A model generated the notes under the pieces. That model ran no database searches and was not told where the DNA came from. It worked only from the letters and a program-made list of their open reading frames with translations. Positions 32,690 through 41,228 of a stretch of 64,000 nt of DNA are shown piece by piece (within the stretch, counting starts at the first letter, position 1; the number at the start of each line of letters is the position of its first letter). Location: assembly GCF_019468565.1 (NCBI RefSeq), contig NZ_CP080521.1, forward strand, positions 2,418,001 through 2,482,000, written 5' to 3'. The translations under genes were made by a program, and so were the position numbers. This DNA is from Pseudonocardia sp. DSM 110487 (GTDB lineage Bacteria > Actinomycetota > Actinomycetes > Mycobacteriales > Pseudonocardiaceae).

Positions 32690-32773
32690 TCAGCGGTGCG
32701 GCGGGATGTTGTGGTTGCGGTGGAAGACGTTCTCCGGGTCGTAGGCCGTCTTGACCTCGGTGGAACCCGCGGG
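32690..32773 (-). pseudogene. C-terminal fragment of a berberine-bridge-type FAD oxidase
   Basis: The minus strand reads STEVKTAYDPENVFHRNHN, then IPPH and a stop at 32690-32692. YDPxNxFxxNxNIPP is the hallmark end of BBE-domain FAD-linked oxidoreductases. The frame is not continued upstream by any of the FAD-binding domain. A gene of that family has lost everything but its last ~25 codons. The fragment begins 1 bp after the LysR stop. Confidence 0.65.
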
Positions 32774-32796
32774 CGCAGGGCGTCGTCCATGCAGTC

Positions 32797-33651
32797 ATGC
32801 CGAACCGTTCGATTGGATACCTGTCGCTCCTCGTCGGCGTCGCCGCTGCCGCGCTGACGCCGGCGGCCGCCGGCGGCGCGATGCCCTGCCCCGTGCCGAC
32901 GGACGACCCCGCGAGATACGAGGGAGCGCACTCCCCGTTCCGCTGTCACTCCGCATTCACTGACGTGAACGGGCTGGTGGTCATCCTCCGGGAAGGGCGG
33001 CCCGCTGCCGCCGGCCCGGGTCCGTTCGGGCGCCAACACGCCGCGACCGACCGCGGTGTCGGCGCCGAAGTGATCGCGCGGGTGGTGAGCACCGCCCGGC
33101 CGACCGAGGGGCTGCAGCGCAGGCTGCACTACGTCGAGGAGATCCGGGAGGGCGCGGAGGCGGCGGAGGTTTGGGTGGTGGTCGATCGCGCGCCGTCGCG
33201 GCAGGCGCCGGATACGCGGCCGTTCGGGGTGATCACGGCGTTCTGCAGGAGCCCAGGAGGCGGCGTGCCGGAGATAGTGCCCCTCGTGGATGACCGACAG
33301 ATCGGATTGACGTGCTTCCCCGATGGGCCCGCGTCGCGTCGGGGGAGCGGCAGGTGGGGCTACGAGCACGGGGACTGGTCCAACCGCATCCACTCGTTCG
33401 GGCTGACAACCTGCTCGCGGAAAAGCACACGATCCCCGGGTACACCTCGAACACAGCGTCACCCGCTGCTCGGTCGGCCTCGTAGTTGTCCTTGCCACCC
33501 AACCAGTAGTTGTGAACGCGGGCGGAATGGGGCACGTCAAAAATTGAGCCGTTCGGCAAGGTCGGGGTTCGGTCCTTGCTCTGCCTCAGCCACGCTGGTC
33601 CTCCCTGGGAGAATGTCGTCTGGCCCGCCCGAAGGCCGGCTGGACACCTAG
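32797..33651 (+). CDS. Predicted secreted protein with a scrambled C-terminus
   Basis: The open frame from ATG 32797 starts with a plausible Sec signal (RSIGYLSLLVGVAAAALTP). It continues through about 170 protein-like residues, with LHYVEEIREGAEAAEVWVVV and FGVITAFC. From about 33355 on, the codons are antisense to the degenerate methyltransferase gene at 33361-33593. That half (GRNGARQKLSRSARSG and onwards) is therefore not a natural protein. I read it as a secreted protein of unknown family whose 3' end was replaced. Whether it is expressed is unclear. Confidence 0.4.
   Translation: MPNRSIGYLSLLVGVAAAALTPAAAGGAMPCPVPTDDPARYEGAHSPFRCHSAFTDVNGLVVILREGRPAAAGPGPFGRQHAATDRGVGAEVIARVVSTARPTEGLQRRLHYVEEIREGAEAAEVWVVVDRAPSRQAPDTRPFGVITAFCRSPGGGVPEIVPLVDDRQIGLTCFPDGPASRRGSGRWGYEHGDWSNRIHSFGLTTCSRKSTRSPGTPRTQRHPLLGRPRSCPCHPTSSCERGRNGARQKLSRSARSGFGPCSASATLVLPGRMSSGPPEGRLDT
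33361..33593 (-). pseudogene. DUF574-type SAM methyltransferase, internally deleted and frameshifted
   Basis: GTG 33593, preceded by GGGAGG, opens AEAEQGPNPDLAERLNF. One extra T in a T5 run then closes the frame, and in the next frame the family's hallmark VPHSARVHNYWLGGKDNYEA follows. After ~45 residues the sequence jumps, with another frame change, to EQVVSPNEWMRLD and a stop at 33361. That stretch resembles the C-terminus of the same family. Around 200 central codons, including the SAM site, are missing. DUF574 methyltransferases are multicopy in actinobacteria. Confidence 0.65.
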
Positions 33652-33691
33652 GTTCTCACGCTGGCTGAACCCGCACGCCTGTTCGCCCGAA

Positions 33692-33735
33692 CGCACGAAT
33701 GGCACCCCGTCATGGACGAGAGCGCCGTTCGTGCG
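33692..33735. repeat. Hairpin in the 33652-33907 gap
   Basis: CGCACGAATGGC (33692-33703) and GCCGTTCGTGCG (33724-33735) are complementary at 11 of 12 positions around a 20-nt loop. Nothing else in this gap looks coding or regulatory. It may be a terminator for the convergent neighbours; there is no T-run. Confidence 0.45.
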
Positions 33736-33907
33736 GTGCGCTGAGCGCGAGGTCAGGCCACGCTGACCTTGGCGCCGGCGTATGGACGTCCGAGGGCACC
33801 GCGTGCGCGCGCTCAACGGCGCAACAGACCAGGTGCTGGTGCTTCCGGTGTACGACCGCGACCCGGCCCAGCGGCTCAGGGGCCACGAGAGACGTGCTCG
33901 GAGGGAG

Positions 33908-34615
33908 TCAGCCGGGTTTCGCAACCACGCGATAGCCCTCATCAGCGAGCCACGCCCTGGCCCTGCCACGTTGGCGTTCGTCGGCGAAGACGTGCCACCT
34001 CCCGAACTCCTCCGGCGACCCGGAGAGGACGTCCTTGAACCGGCGGAAGGCACCGCGCCCCCGAATCGCGTCGCTCAAGCGCTCGGCGAGACGGGCATCG
34101 GACAGTGTGTCGATGAAACGCTCCATATCGCCGTAACCGCCCCTCGAACCTTCGCACCAGACGTGCAGCCACCGGTCCGGGTCCTGCTCCTCGTCGTCCG
34201 GCTCCTGACCGATCTCGACGAGGTACTCGAAGGTGAAGTCCGGAAGCACGTCACCATTGCGCAGATCGATCCGGCCGTCGCCCGACGTCGGGTCGCCTTC
34301 CAGCACCATGGCGAGCTCCTCGAGGTCGACGGCCAGCGGGCGCAGCATCGGTGTCGGAATCGTCCCGAGGCGGGATTCGAGCTGGTCGGCGAGTTCGTGG
34401 TCGCCCGTCCAGCCGCGGTCGCGCAGCCGGGCGGCCACGGCTGCGGCTACCTCGGCGGCGCCGTCCACCTTGTCGGTCAGGGCGGTGACCAGGCCGTCCC
34501 CGATCATCTGCAGAGGGTCGCCGTCGTCGAGGGCGCCTTCGGCCCGCACCAGTGCGACGAGCTGCGCGCCGTCGTGCTGGTGGATGGCGGCCCGCAGCTG
34601 AGCCATGTCGAACAT
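33908..34615 (-). CDS. UPF0158-family protein
   Basis: About 235 residues. The C-terminal half matches UPF0158: RPLAVDLEELAMVLEGD, then GYGDMERFIDTLSDARLAER, and RGRGAFRRFKDVLSGSPEEF with a final AWLADEGY. The N-terminal ~95 residues (DMAQLRAAIHQHDGAQLVAL) are extra helical sequence not usual in the minimal family. I chose ATG 34615; ATG 34606 is equally placed for the protein. Function unknown. It lies just downstream of the Wadjet operon in the same direction. Confidence 0.75.
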   Translation of the reverse strand: MFDMAQLRAAIHQHDGAQLVALVRAEGALDDGDPLQMIGDGLVTALTDKVDGAAEVAAAVAARLRDRGWTGDHELADQLESRLGTIPTPMLRPLAVDLEELAMVLEGDPTSGDGRIDLRNGDVLPDFTFEYLVEIGQEPDDEEQDPDRWLHVWCEGSRGGYGDMERFIDTLSDARLAERLSDAIRGRGAFRRFKDVLSGSPEEFGRWHVFADERQRGRARAWLADEGYRVVAKPG

Positions 34616-34740
34616 CGGCGGAACCGTAGCCGCTCGGTGGGCACACGCCACAGAGGCTCGACGTTCGTGCCAGGCCGGCTCCCGGACGAATGGCGAGACG
34701 TGCTCGACAACTCGGCTCCGTGCAGTACCCGAACGGATGA

Positions 34741-35922
34741 TCACGTGCTCCCGTCGAGCAGGTCCGACAGCACGGCCTCCTCGTGCACGGCGACACCGTG
34801 GTGGCGCATCGCCGCGCCCAGCTCAGGGTCCCAAGCCGGCTCCACCGGAGCACCGACGAGCGGGAGCGTGGCGCCTACGAGCCCGCGCTCGTAGTCGGCG
34901 GCCGACATCCGCCACGGTGCCACCCCGGCCTCGGCGATCAGACGGTTGGCGATCGCGATGCCCGGCCAGTCGAAGTCCCCGTGGTAGCGCAGCTCGGCGC
35001 CCCGCAGCGCGGCGAGCACGTCGACGACGACGAGCGCGGGCTGGCCGCTCGTGCACACGACGGGCATCTGGCCGCCCTGCTCGGCCACCGCCTCCAGGAC
35101 GCGCGGGTTCTCGCAGACCAGGACGACTTCCGGTACCTGCAGCGTGCAGCGGCGGAGGTCCCACGCGGTGAGGTGCACCGGGTCGCCGGCATCGGCGGCG
35201 AGGTCGAGCCGGGCGGCGACGGATCCGCTGTGGCCGCGCAGGCCCAAGGTGAGGCAGGTGGCCGACACGAGGTCGACCCGGACACCGGAGCGCTCCCACA
35301 GGTCCCGGCGGGCGGACGTGGTGGTGGGCACCGGTTCCCCGGCCTGGACGGCCAGGGCGCGGAGCACCAGCGCGGCGGCCGTCGTACCGTCGTCCAGCGC
35401 GTGTGCGTGTCCGCCCGCGGCCACGGCCAGCTCGGTGCGCGACAGCCCGGGCCCGGGCAGGCGGGCCAGCGCCGCGGCCGCGGTGCGGACGGCGGCCGTC
35501 GCATCCGTCGCGCGGGCCAGCACCCCGGACCGGCGGACGTCCTGGATCCACACCTGGAGCCATGGCTCGCCCGCGAGCAGTGCGCGGGCCAGCTCGATGG
35601 GGGCCTCCCGCTGTGCGGCATTCCGGGCACGTTCGCCGGGCCGGTCCCGCAACGGGGTGCCGGTGGCGTGCTCGACAACCGCGACCAGCCCACCGACCCC
35701 GGACCGCGCCACGAGATCGGCGTCGAGTGCGGCGAGATCGACGCTGACCCGGTCGCGGGTGACGCCCCGCCCGAGCAGCCCGGCGACGGCGTGGCGCTCC
35801 TCGCGGCTGAGACCGCCCAGCACGACGCGCCCTTCGACGCGCAGGCCCCTTGCCTCGAGCCGCTCGCGCAACACCTCCCAGACCCGTCGCAGCCCGGGAT
35901 CGTCGAGCCAGCCCGCACTCAT
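34741..35922 (-). CDS. jetD: Wadjet type II JetD (TIGR02679; Toprim-like nuclease subunit)
   Basis: 393 residues of the TIGR02679/DUF3323-DUF2399 family. The C-terminal Toprim-like half has a glutamate in VLVCENPRVLEAV and the acidic pair in YHGDFDWPGIAIANRL, the metal site expected for DNA cleavage. The N-terminal half is the DUF3323 DNA-binding region (VRDRV-like GVTRDRVSVDLAAL). Its ATG 35922 overlaps the jetC stop by 4 bp. In Wadjet systems JetD cuts circular plasmid DNA after the SMC-like complex has extruded it. All key residues I can check are present. Confidence 0.9.
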   Translation of the reverse strand: MSAGWLDDPGLRRVWEVLRERLEARGLRVEGRVVLGGLSREERHAVAGLLGRGVTRDRVSVDLAALDADLVARSGVGGLVAVVEHATGTPLRDRPGERARNAAQREAPIELARALLAGEPWLQVWIQDVRRSGVLARATDATAAVRTAAAALARLPGPGLSRTELAVAAGGHAHALDDGTTAAALVLRALAVQAGEPVPTTTSARRDLWERSGVRVDLVSATCLTLGLRGHSGSVAARLDLAADAGDPVHLTAWDLRRCTLQVPEVVLVCENPRVLEAVAEQGGQMPVVCTSGQPALVVVDVLAALRGAELRYHGDFDWPGIAIANRLIAEAGVAPWRMSAADYERGLVGATLPLVGAPVEPAWDPELGAAMRHHGVAVHEEAVLSDLLDGST

Positions 35923-38900
35923 CCGACCGCGTGCAGCCGCTGGCCGTCCCAGGTGTGGCGGTACTGGGCGATCCCGCGCTCGTTCGGGTCCCGCAGCGCC
36001 TCGTAGATGGCGAGCGAGGGCACGGTGTCGTGGTCGCCCCACAGCCGCTCGCTGGTGACGACGAAGTCCAGGTCGAGCTGCACGAGCAGGCCGAACAGCA
36101 GCGGGTGGGTGCGGATGTCGATCTTCGGAAAGGCGTCGTCGAGCAGTACGAACCGGGGCGAGTGCGGGGCGGCGCCGGCGAGCGAGCTGAAGTGCGCCGC
36201 CGCGGCGGCGAACAGTGGCAGGTAGCAGACGACCTTCTGCTCGCCCTGCGAGAGCGGCGAGCGCCGGTGGAGGTCGTGCCAGGTGCCGGCCGTCTCCGGG
36301 CGGGTGTAGCGGATGCGGAAGGCGAACCAGCGGCGGTAGTCCAGCGCGCGGGTGAGGTGCTCGGTGTAGGAGTCCTCGGGGGCGTCGGCGCGGGACGCCT
36401 CGATCAGCCGGTGCAGCGCATCGCGTAGCTCGCGGCGCTCGCCGGGCAGCAGCGCCCCGACCGGCCGGCCGAGCAGCTCGACGGCGCGGCGGGCGTCGGC
36501 GGACACGTCCTCGCGCAGGTTCCACCGCAGCTGTACCTGGATGCCCTGGCTGGTGCTGACCCCGCGCAGCTGGTTGTTCATCTCGGTGACCAGCTCCTCG
36601 GCCTCGAGTCTTCTGGAGCGCAACGACTCGCCGAGATCGCCGAGGATGTGCTCCTCGAACAGCCGCCGCTCCCGCTCCGTGAGCAGGTCGGCGTCGCGGG
36701 CGACGGCGGCGGCAAGGCGCTGCGCCAGCGCGCCGATGGGATGCTCGCCCGCGTCGTCGCGGCCGATCACGGCGAGCGCGACGCCCTCGTCGACCACCCG
36801 CGGATCGACGTCGCCTGCCGGCCCGCTGGCCGCCTCCTGCCAGGCCGCGAAGACGGCCGTGGTGGTGCCCGAGCGGGCGGGCGCGGGCAGCCCGGCGAAG
36901 CGGCGGGCAATGGCGAGGACCGACGCCGGGACCGGGCTGCCCGCGGTGAATCCGCGGGCGAGGCCGATGGCCGCGTCGGTGGGCTCGACAGCCCGCTCGT
37001 CGTCGGGCTGGTGGTCACCCGAGTCGAGCAGGCCGGGCACGTCGGCGAGGGCGGCGAATGCCGCGACCGCATCCGCCAGTACGGGTTCGTGCTCGGCGAG
37101 CCGATCCACCGCGTCACGGGACGCCTGCTCGGCCGCGCCGCCCGCGGTGAGCAGTTGGTCGATGCGCGCGCCGAGCTCGCCCTCGCGGCGCCGCAGCTCG
37201 GCGTCGCGCTTCTCGGCGAGCTCGATGCGGCGGCGGATCTCCCGCAGCGGAGCATCGACGGTGGCCTCCAGCTCGTCGGCCGCGGCTCGCGCCTCCGCGG
37301 CCCGACCGTCGGCCTCCTCCGCCTCGCGCGCCGTCTCCTCCGCCTCGCCGAGCAACGTCTCCCAGGCGGCCGCGTCGTCGGCCCAACGGCGCAACCGGGC
37401 GGCCAGTGCACCACCACGCTCCAGGTGAGCGGCGAGCGCGGTGTCGAGTGCCCGCAGTGCCTCCCGGCGGGAGGCGAGCGGCCCCGCCTCGGCGGGTAGG
37501 TCGTGTCGGACCGCGATCTCGTGCAGCTCACGACGCTTGCCGGTCTCGACCGAACGGGCGCGGGTGGCCGCGTCCTCGGCCTCGGTGGCGATCCGCTCGG
37601 CCCGCTCGGTGGTGCGCGTGCGCTCCTCCAGCAGGGTCCACGCCGCGATCAGCTCGTCGGTCGGCGGTGCGGCGGCGAGCCACTCCTCGACGGCGCGCGC
37701 CGAGTCGGCCGCCACCTGTTCGGCCGCCGCGGCCGTCTCCCGGGCCTCGGTGTGCACGGCGATCAGCGCGTCGAGCTCGGCGAGCCGCCGCGCCCGTTCG
37801 GCCGCTCGCGCGGTGGCGCCGATGTACTGGGCCACCGGTTTGGTCGCGCGGCCGGTGAGCGGCCCCAGCCGCCAGCTTCCGTCCAGCGCGACGGCCGCGG
37901 TCTCGGCCGGTTTCGGTGCGAGCGCGACCCGAGCCAGTACGCCCGCGACGACACCGGCGGTGACCGGACCGGACACGGGAGGGTCGGGGACCAGCACGTC
38001 CCCGAGCGACCGCCCGACGACCGCGGGCCCGGCGGGCAGCACCGTGTCGTTGCGGTCCGCGTCGAGCACGGCCCCGTCGGCCCGCACCCAGGCGTCGAGC
38101 AGGCCGGACGCCTCCAGCGCCGCCTCCACTCCGGCCCGCTGCGCGTCCTCGAGACCATCGACGAAGTCGATCAGGCGCCACAGCGGCGCTCCGTCGGCGC
38201 CGTCCCGCGGGGAGCGCGCCCATGTGGGCTCGGCCGGCGCGGGGTCGGCCTCGGCCAGGATCGCGGCGCGCCGGCGACCGGCCTCGTCGAGTGCGCGCTC
38301 GGCCGCCGTGCGGTTTGCGGCGGCGGTGGCCCGCTCCGCGCGCAGTCGTTCGAGGACCGGCTCGGCCGCCGCCCGTGCGATGGCCGGGACGGCGGCAACA
38401 GCTTCGGCCGTCAGCTCGCCGGGCAGCTCGAAGCCGACGGCCCTCGGTGCCGCCCGCCAGCCGTCAAGGGCGGCGGAGTAGGCCCACTCGGCACGCTCTG
38501 CGGTGCCGCGGGCGTCGGCGAGCCGTCCGCGCTCGGCCTCGGCCTGCTGCTCGGCCTTGGCCGCGTCCTCCTCGGCGCGTTCCCGGTCGGCGGCCGCCTT
38601 GTCGAACGCGGCGAGCGCCTCCTCGACGACCTGCACGGCGGCGCGCAGCTCGCCGAGCACCGGCCGCGCGGCGTCGACCGACGCCTTGTGCCGATCGACC
38701 GCCTCGACCACCGCGGCGGCGTCGGCCGCCGCGGAAAGCCGGGGCTCCTGGAGCCCTGGGGCGATCGCGAGCGCGGCGCGGGCGCCCACCCGGGACAGCT
38801 CGGTGGCGTGCCCGCCGGCGGTGCCCGAGAACCCCCGCAGGTCCTGGCCCAGCTGACCGGCGTCGGTGCGAACCCGGGTGCCCGCCTGCCCGGCGCGGCG

Positions 38901-39959
38901 CTGTGCCGAAGCCGCGGCCTCCGCGGCGCGCTGCGCGGCCTGCTGATGTTCCCCGGCGAGCGTCCGGCGGGCGGCCAGCTCGCGTTCGGTGCGCATCAGC
39001 GGGTCGGCGTGCAGCTCGGCGAGCCGGGCGCTGATCTCCGACCGCTCCCGCCCGGCTTCGGACCGCTCCCGCCTGGCCGACTCCCGCTCCGTGACGATCT
39101 CCGACAGCGCCGCGGCACACCGCTCGACCTCGCGGACCCGCCGGGTGCGCTCGGTGTGCGCGCCGGTGACCTCGGACCCGCGGGCCCGCAGTACCTCGCG
39201 GGCGTAGTCGGCGTACACCCTGGCGAACGCCGCTACCCCTTCCGCGCTGCGTCGCTGCCGGTCGAGCTGCTCGCCGAACGCCGCGAGCTCGTCGAACGTG
39301 TCGCCGGCCGAGCGGACGGCGTCGTCGTCGATCTGCGGGAGCGCCTGGACGAGCTGCTCGGCGAGGCGGGCCGGCTCGATGTCCTCGCCGACCTGCGGCT
39401 GGCGCAGCCAGTAGAGCAGCCGCAGCAGCTCGTCGTACTGCAACGGTTCGAGCCCGAACAGCGTGCGGCCGACGTGCTGCTTGTACGCCCGCGGCGAGTC
39501 GAAGAAGTGCCCACCGCGCTCCTCGACCGCCGCCCGCAGCCGCTCACGGGCCAGCGGGCCGGCGTCGTCCTCCAGCTCCAGGTCGACGCCGATCCGGCCG
39601 GGCAGGGTGAAGTACCAGGCCACCGCTTGGCGGGCGGACTGCGACGCCCGCACCCCGATGCCGCAGGTGAACGACTCGCTCGCGTTGGCGAACTCGACCC
39701 ACAGGTACCCGGCCCGGTTCTGCCCGGAGTAGCCGTCGAGCATGAGCCACAGCAGGCTCGTGTGGTGGCGCCCGGACGCGGTCATGCGGGCCTTGTCGCC
39801 GTCGAGGACGAACGGCAGCAGCATCTCGAGCGTCTTCGACTTCCCGGCGCCGTTCGAGCCACGCAGCAGCAGCCTGCCGCCTGCGAACTCGAAGACCTGG
39901 TCGTCGTACTGCCACACGTTCAGCACGCCCGCGCGGGAGAGCCGGAACCGGTCGGTCAT
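35919..39959 (-). CDS. jetC: Wadjet type II JetC (TIGR02680; SMC-like ATPase)
   Basis: 1,346 residues. Walker A GSNGAGKS is at 34-41, following LNVWQYDDQVFEFAGGRLLL. Long Ala/Glu/Arg coiled-coil arms fill roughly 220-1,050. The C-terminal head has the signature LSQGEQKVV and Walker B RFVLLDDAFPKID, so the ATPase head is complete. ATG 39959 overlaps the jetB stop (ATGA). As the SMC motor it would extrude DNA loops and recognise small circular DNA. The open frame continues upstream through antisense of jetB, but the Walker region fixes the start. Confidence 0.93.
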   Translation of the reverse strand: MTDRFRLSRAGVLNVWQYDDQVFEFAGGRLLLRGSNGAGKSKTLEMLLPFVLDGDKARMTASGRHHTSLLWLMLDGYSGQNRAGYLWVEFANASESFTCGIGVRASQSARQAVAWYFTLPGRIGVDLELEDDAGPLARERLRAAVEERGGHFFDSPRAYKQHVGRTLFGLEPLQYDELLRLLYWLRQPQVGEDIEPARLAEQLVQALPQIDDDAVRSAGDTFDELAAFGEQLDRQRRSAEGVAAFARVYADYAREVLRARGSEVTGAHTERTRRVREVERCAAALSEIVTERESARRERSEAGRERSEISARLAELHADPLMRTERELAARRTLAGEHQQAAQRAAEAAASAQRRAGQAGTRVRTDAGQLGQDLRGFSGTAGGHATELSRVGARAALAIAPGLQEPRLSAAADAAAVVEAVDRHKASVDAARPVLGELRAAVQVVEEALAAFDKAAADRERAEEDAAKAEQQAEAERGRLADARGTAERAEWAYSAALDGWRAAPRAVGFELPGELTAEAVAAVPAIARAAAEPVLERLRAERATAAANRTAAERALDEAGRRRAAILAEADPAPAEPTWARSPRDGADGAPLWRLIDFVDGLEDAQRAGVEAALEASGLLDAWVRADGAVLDADRNDTVLPAGPAVVGRSLGDVLVPDPPVSGPVTAGVVAGVLARVALAPKPAETAAVALDGSWRLGPLTGRATKPVAQYIGATARAAERARRLAELDALIAVHTEARETAAAAEQVAADSARAVEEWLAAAPPTDELIAAWTLLEERTRTTERAERIATEAEDAATRARSVETGKRRELHEIAVRHDLPAEAGPLASRREALRALDTALAAHLERGGALAARLRRWADDAAAWETLLGEAEETAREAEEADGRAAEARAAADELEATVDAPLREIRRRIELAEKRDAELRRREGELGARIDQLLTAGGAAEQASRDAVDRLAEHEPVLADAVAAFAALADVPGLLDSGDHQPDDERAVEPTDAAIGLARGFTAGSPVPASVLAIARRFAGLPAPARSGTTTAVFAAWQEAASGPAGDVDPRVVDEGVALAVIGRDDAGEHPIGALAQRLAAAVARDADLLTERERRLFEEHILGDLGESLRSRRLEAEELVTEMNNQLRGVSTSQGIQVQLRWNLREDVSADARRAVELLGRPVGALLPGERRELRDALHRLIEASRADAPEDSYTEHLTRALDYRRWFAFRIRYTRPETAGTWHDLHRRSPLSQGEQKVVCYLPLFAAAAAHFSSLAGAAPHSPRFVLLDDAFPKIDIRTHPLLFGLLVQLDLDFVVTSERLWGDHDTVPSLAIYEALRDPNERGIAQYRHTWDGQRLHAVG

Positions 39960-41155
39960 GCCTCCTCCTCGAACCGCGCCTGATCGGCCAGCGTCGCCGA
40001 TACGGCGTAGCGGGCCGCGGCGGCGTGGACCAGCCACCCGCCGTCGGGCTCGACGCGCACCAGCCCGAAGTCGACCAGCACCTGCCGGGCCTCGGCGACG
40101 GCGGCCTCGGCGTTCTCCCGGTGCTCCCGCTTGAGCCCCGCACCCCAGTCGGCCATGACGTCCGCCGACGCCGACGCGACCAACTCCGGGCCGGCCCGAC
40201 GCCACACCCGCTCGGGCGCGGCGACTTCGCGCGCGCTCGGCCGGAGCCGGGCGACCAGTGCGGCGAGCAGCAGCAACGCCAGGTGACGGCCGGAACCGCC
40301 GGCCGGGAACTCGACGTCGGTGAGCTCGCCGCTCGGGTCGATCGCGACCGCGCCCTCGGCGCGGAGCTCGACCTGCAGGCCGAGCCGGTCGGCGAACCAC
40401 TCGCGCTCCCGGTTGCGGCCGCGCCGCCACCACTCGGCCTGCTCCTCGGTGAGCGTGTCGGCCGACAGGACCGGCGACTCGACGAGCCGGCGGCGCACCG
40501 CGACGCGGGCCCCACCGGCCGCGGACGGGAGCGCGGCGCGGTCGATCAGGTCGTCCGGCCCGTCGGCGCCGGCGAGGACGGCGGAGACGAGCAACCCGAG
40601 CCGGTCGCGGCGGACGTCGAGCAGCGAGGCGGTGCGCTGGTCGGCCCAGTGCTCCAGGTCGCCATCGCGCTCGTGCAGCACCCCGAGGTCGACCAGCGCC
40701 GACAGCGCCGCGTAGAGGGCGCGTCGGTCGGCGATGGCGTCGAGGTCGACGTCCAGGCCCGCGTCGACGGCCGCCGAACGCACCTGCGCCACCAGCTCGT
40801 CGACCAGCATCTGCGACTTCCCGCGGCCGAGCGCGGCCACCGTGAGGCAGAGCAGCGCGTACATGCGCGGCGTGAACGGCTTGCCACCGCGGCGGCGCAG
40901 CGGGCGGGTGGCGTCGCGCCCGAGGCCGGTCTTGAACAGCCGCGCAGCGCCCGGGTCGACGACGAGCCGATAGCCGAAGCCGTCGGCGAACAGCCGCTCC
41001 AGCTCCCCGCGGTGGCGGCGGACGAGCCGCAGGTCGTCTGCGCCCGGGCCGTCGGCGTGCAGCAGGGGAGTGCGCAGCAGGGCGCGAGCAGCGCGTTGGC
41101 GTTCTGCGACCGCCTGGACGTCCTCGGCCGGTGCCGGCCGTTCGATGCGACTCAT
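39956..41155 (-). CDS. jetB: Wadjet type II JetB (TIGR02678; kite-like subunit)
   Basis: 399 residues of TIGR02678/DUF2398. Typical segments are AERQRAARALLRTPLL, FTPRMYALLCLTVAALGRGK near residue 95, and a late winged-helix stretch. JetB corresponds to the kite protein that bridges JetA and JetC in the SMC complex. It starts 74 bp downstream of the jetA stop and overlaps jetC by 4 bp. Confidence 0.9.
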   Translation of the reverse strand: MSRIERPAPAEDVQAVAERQRAARALLRTPLLHADGPGADDLRLVRRHRGELERLFADGFGYRLVVDPGAARLFKTGLGRDATRPLRRRGGKPFTPRMYALLCLTVAALGRGKSQMLVDELVAQVRSAAVDAGLDVDLDAIADRRALYAALSALVDLGVLHERDGDLEHWADQRTASLLDVRRDRLGLLVSAVLAGADGPDDLIDRAALPSAAGGARVAVRRRLVESPVLSADTLTEEQAEWWRRGRNREREWFADRLGLQVELRAEGAVAIDPSGELTDVEFPAGGSGRHLALLLLAALVARLRPSAREVAAPERVWRRAGPELVASASADVMADWGAGLKREHRENAEAAVAEARQVLVDFGLVRVEPDGGWLVHAAAARYAVSATLADQARFEEEA

Positions 41156-41228
41156 ACCAGCTCCTCGCTGGCGCTCGTCGCGGGCATTCGCCCAAGACGC
41201 TGTATCGATGATTCGCTCGCAAGCTCGC

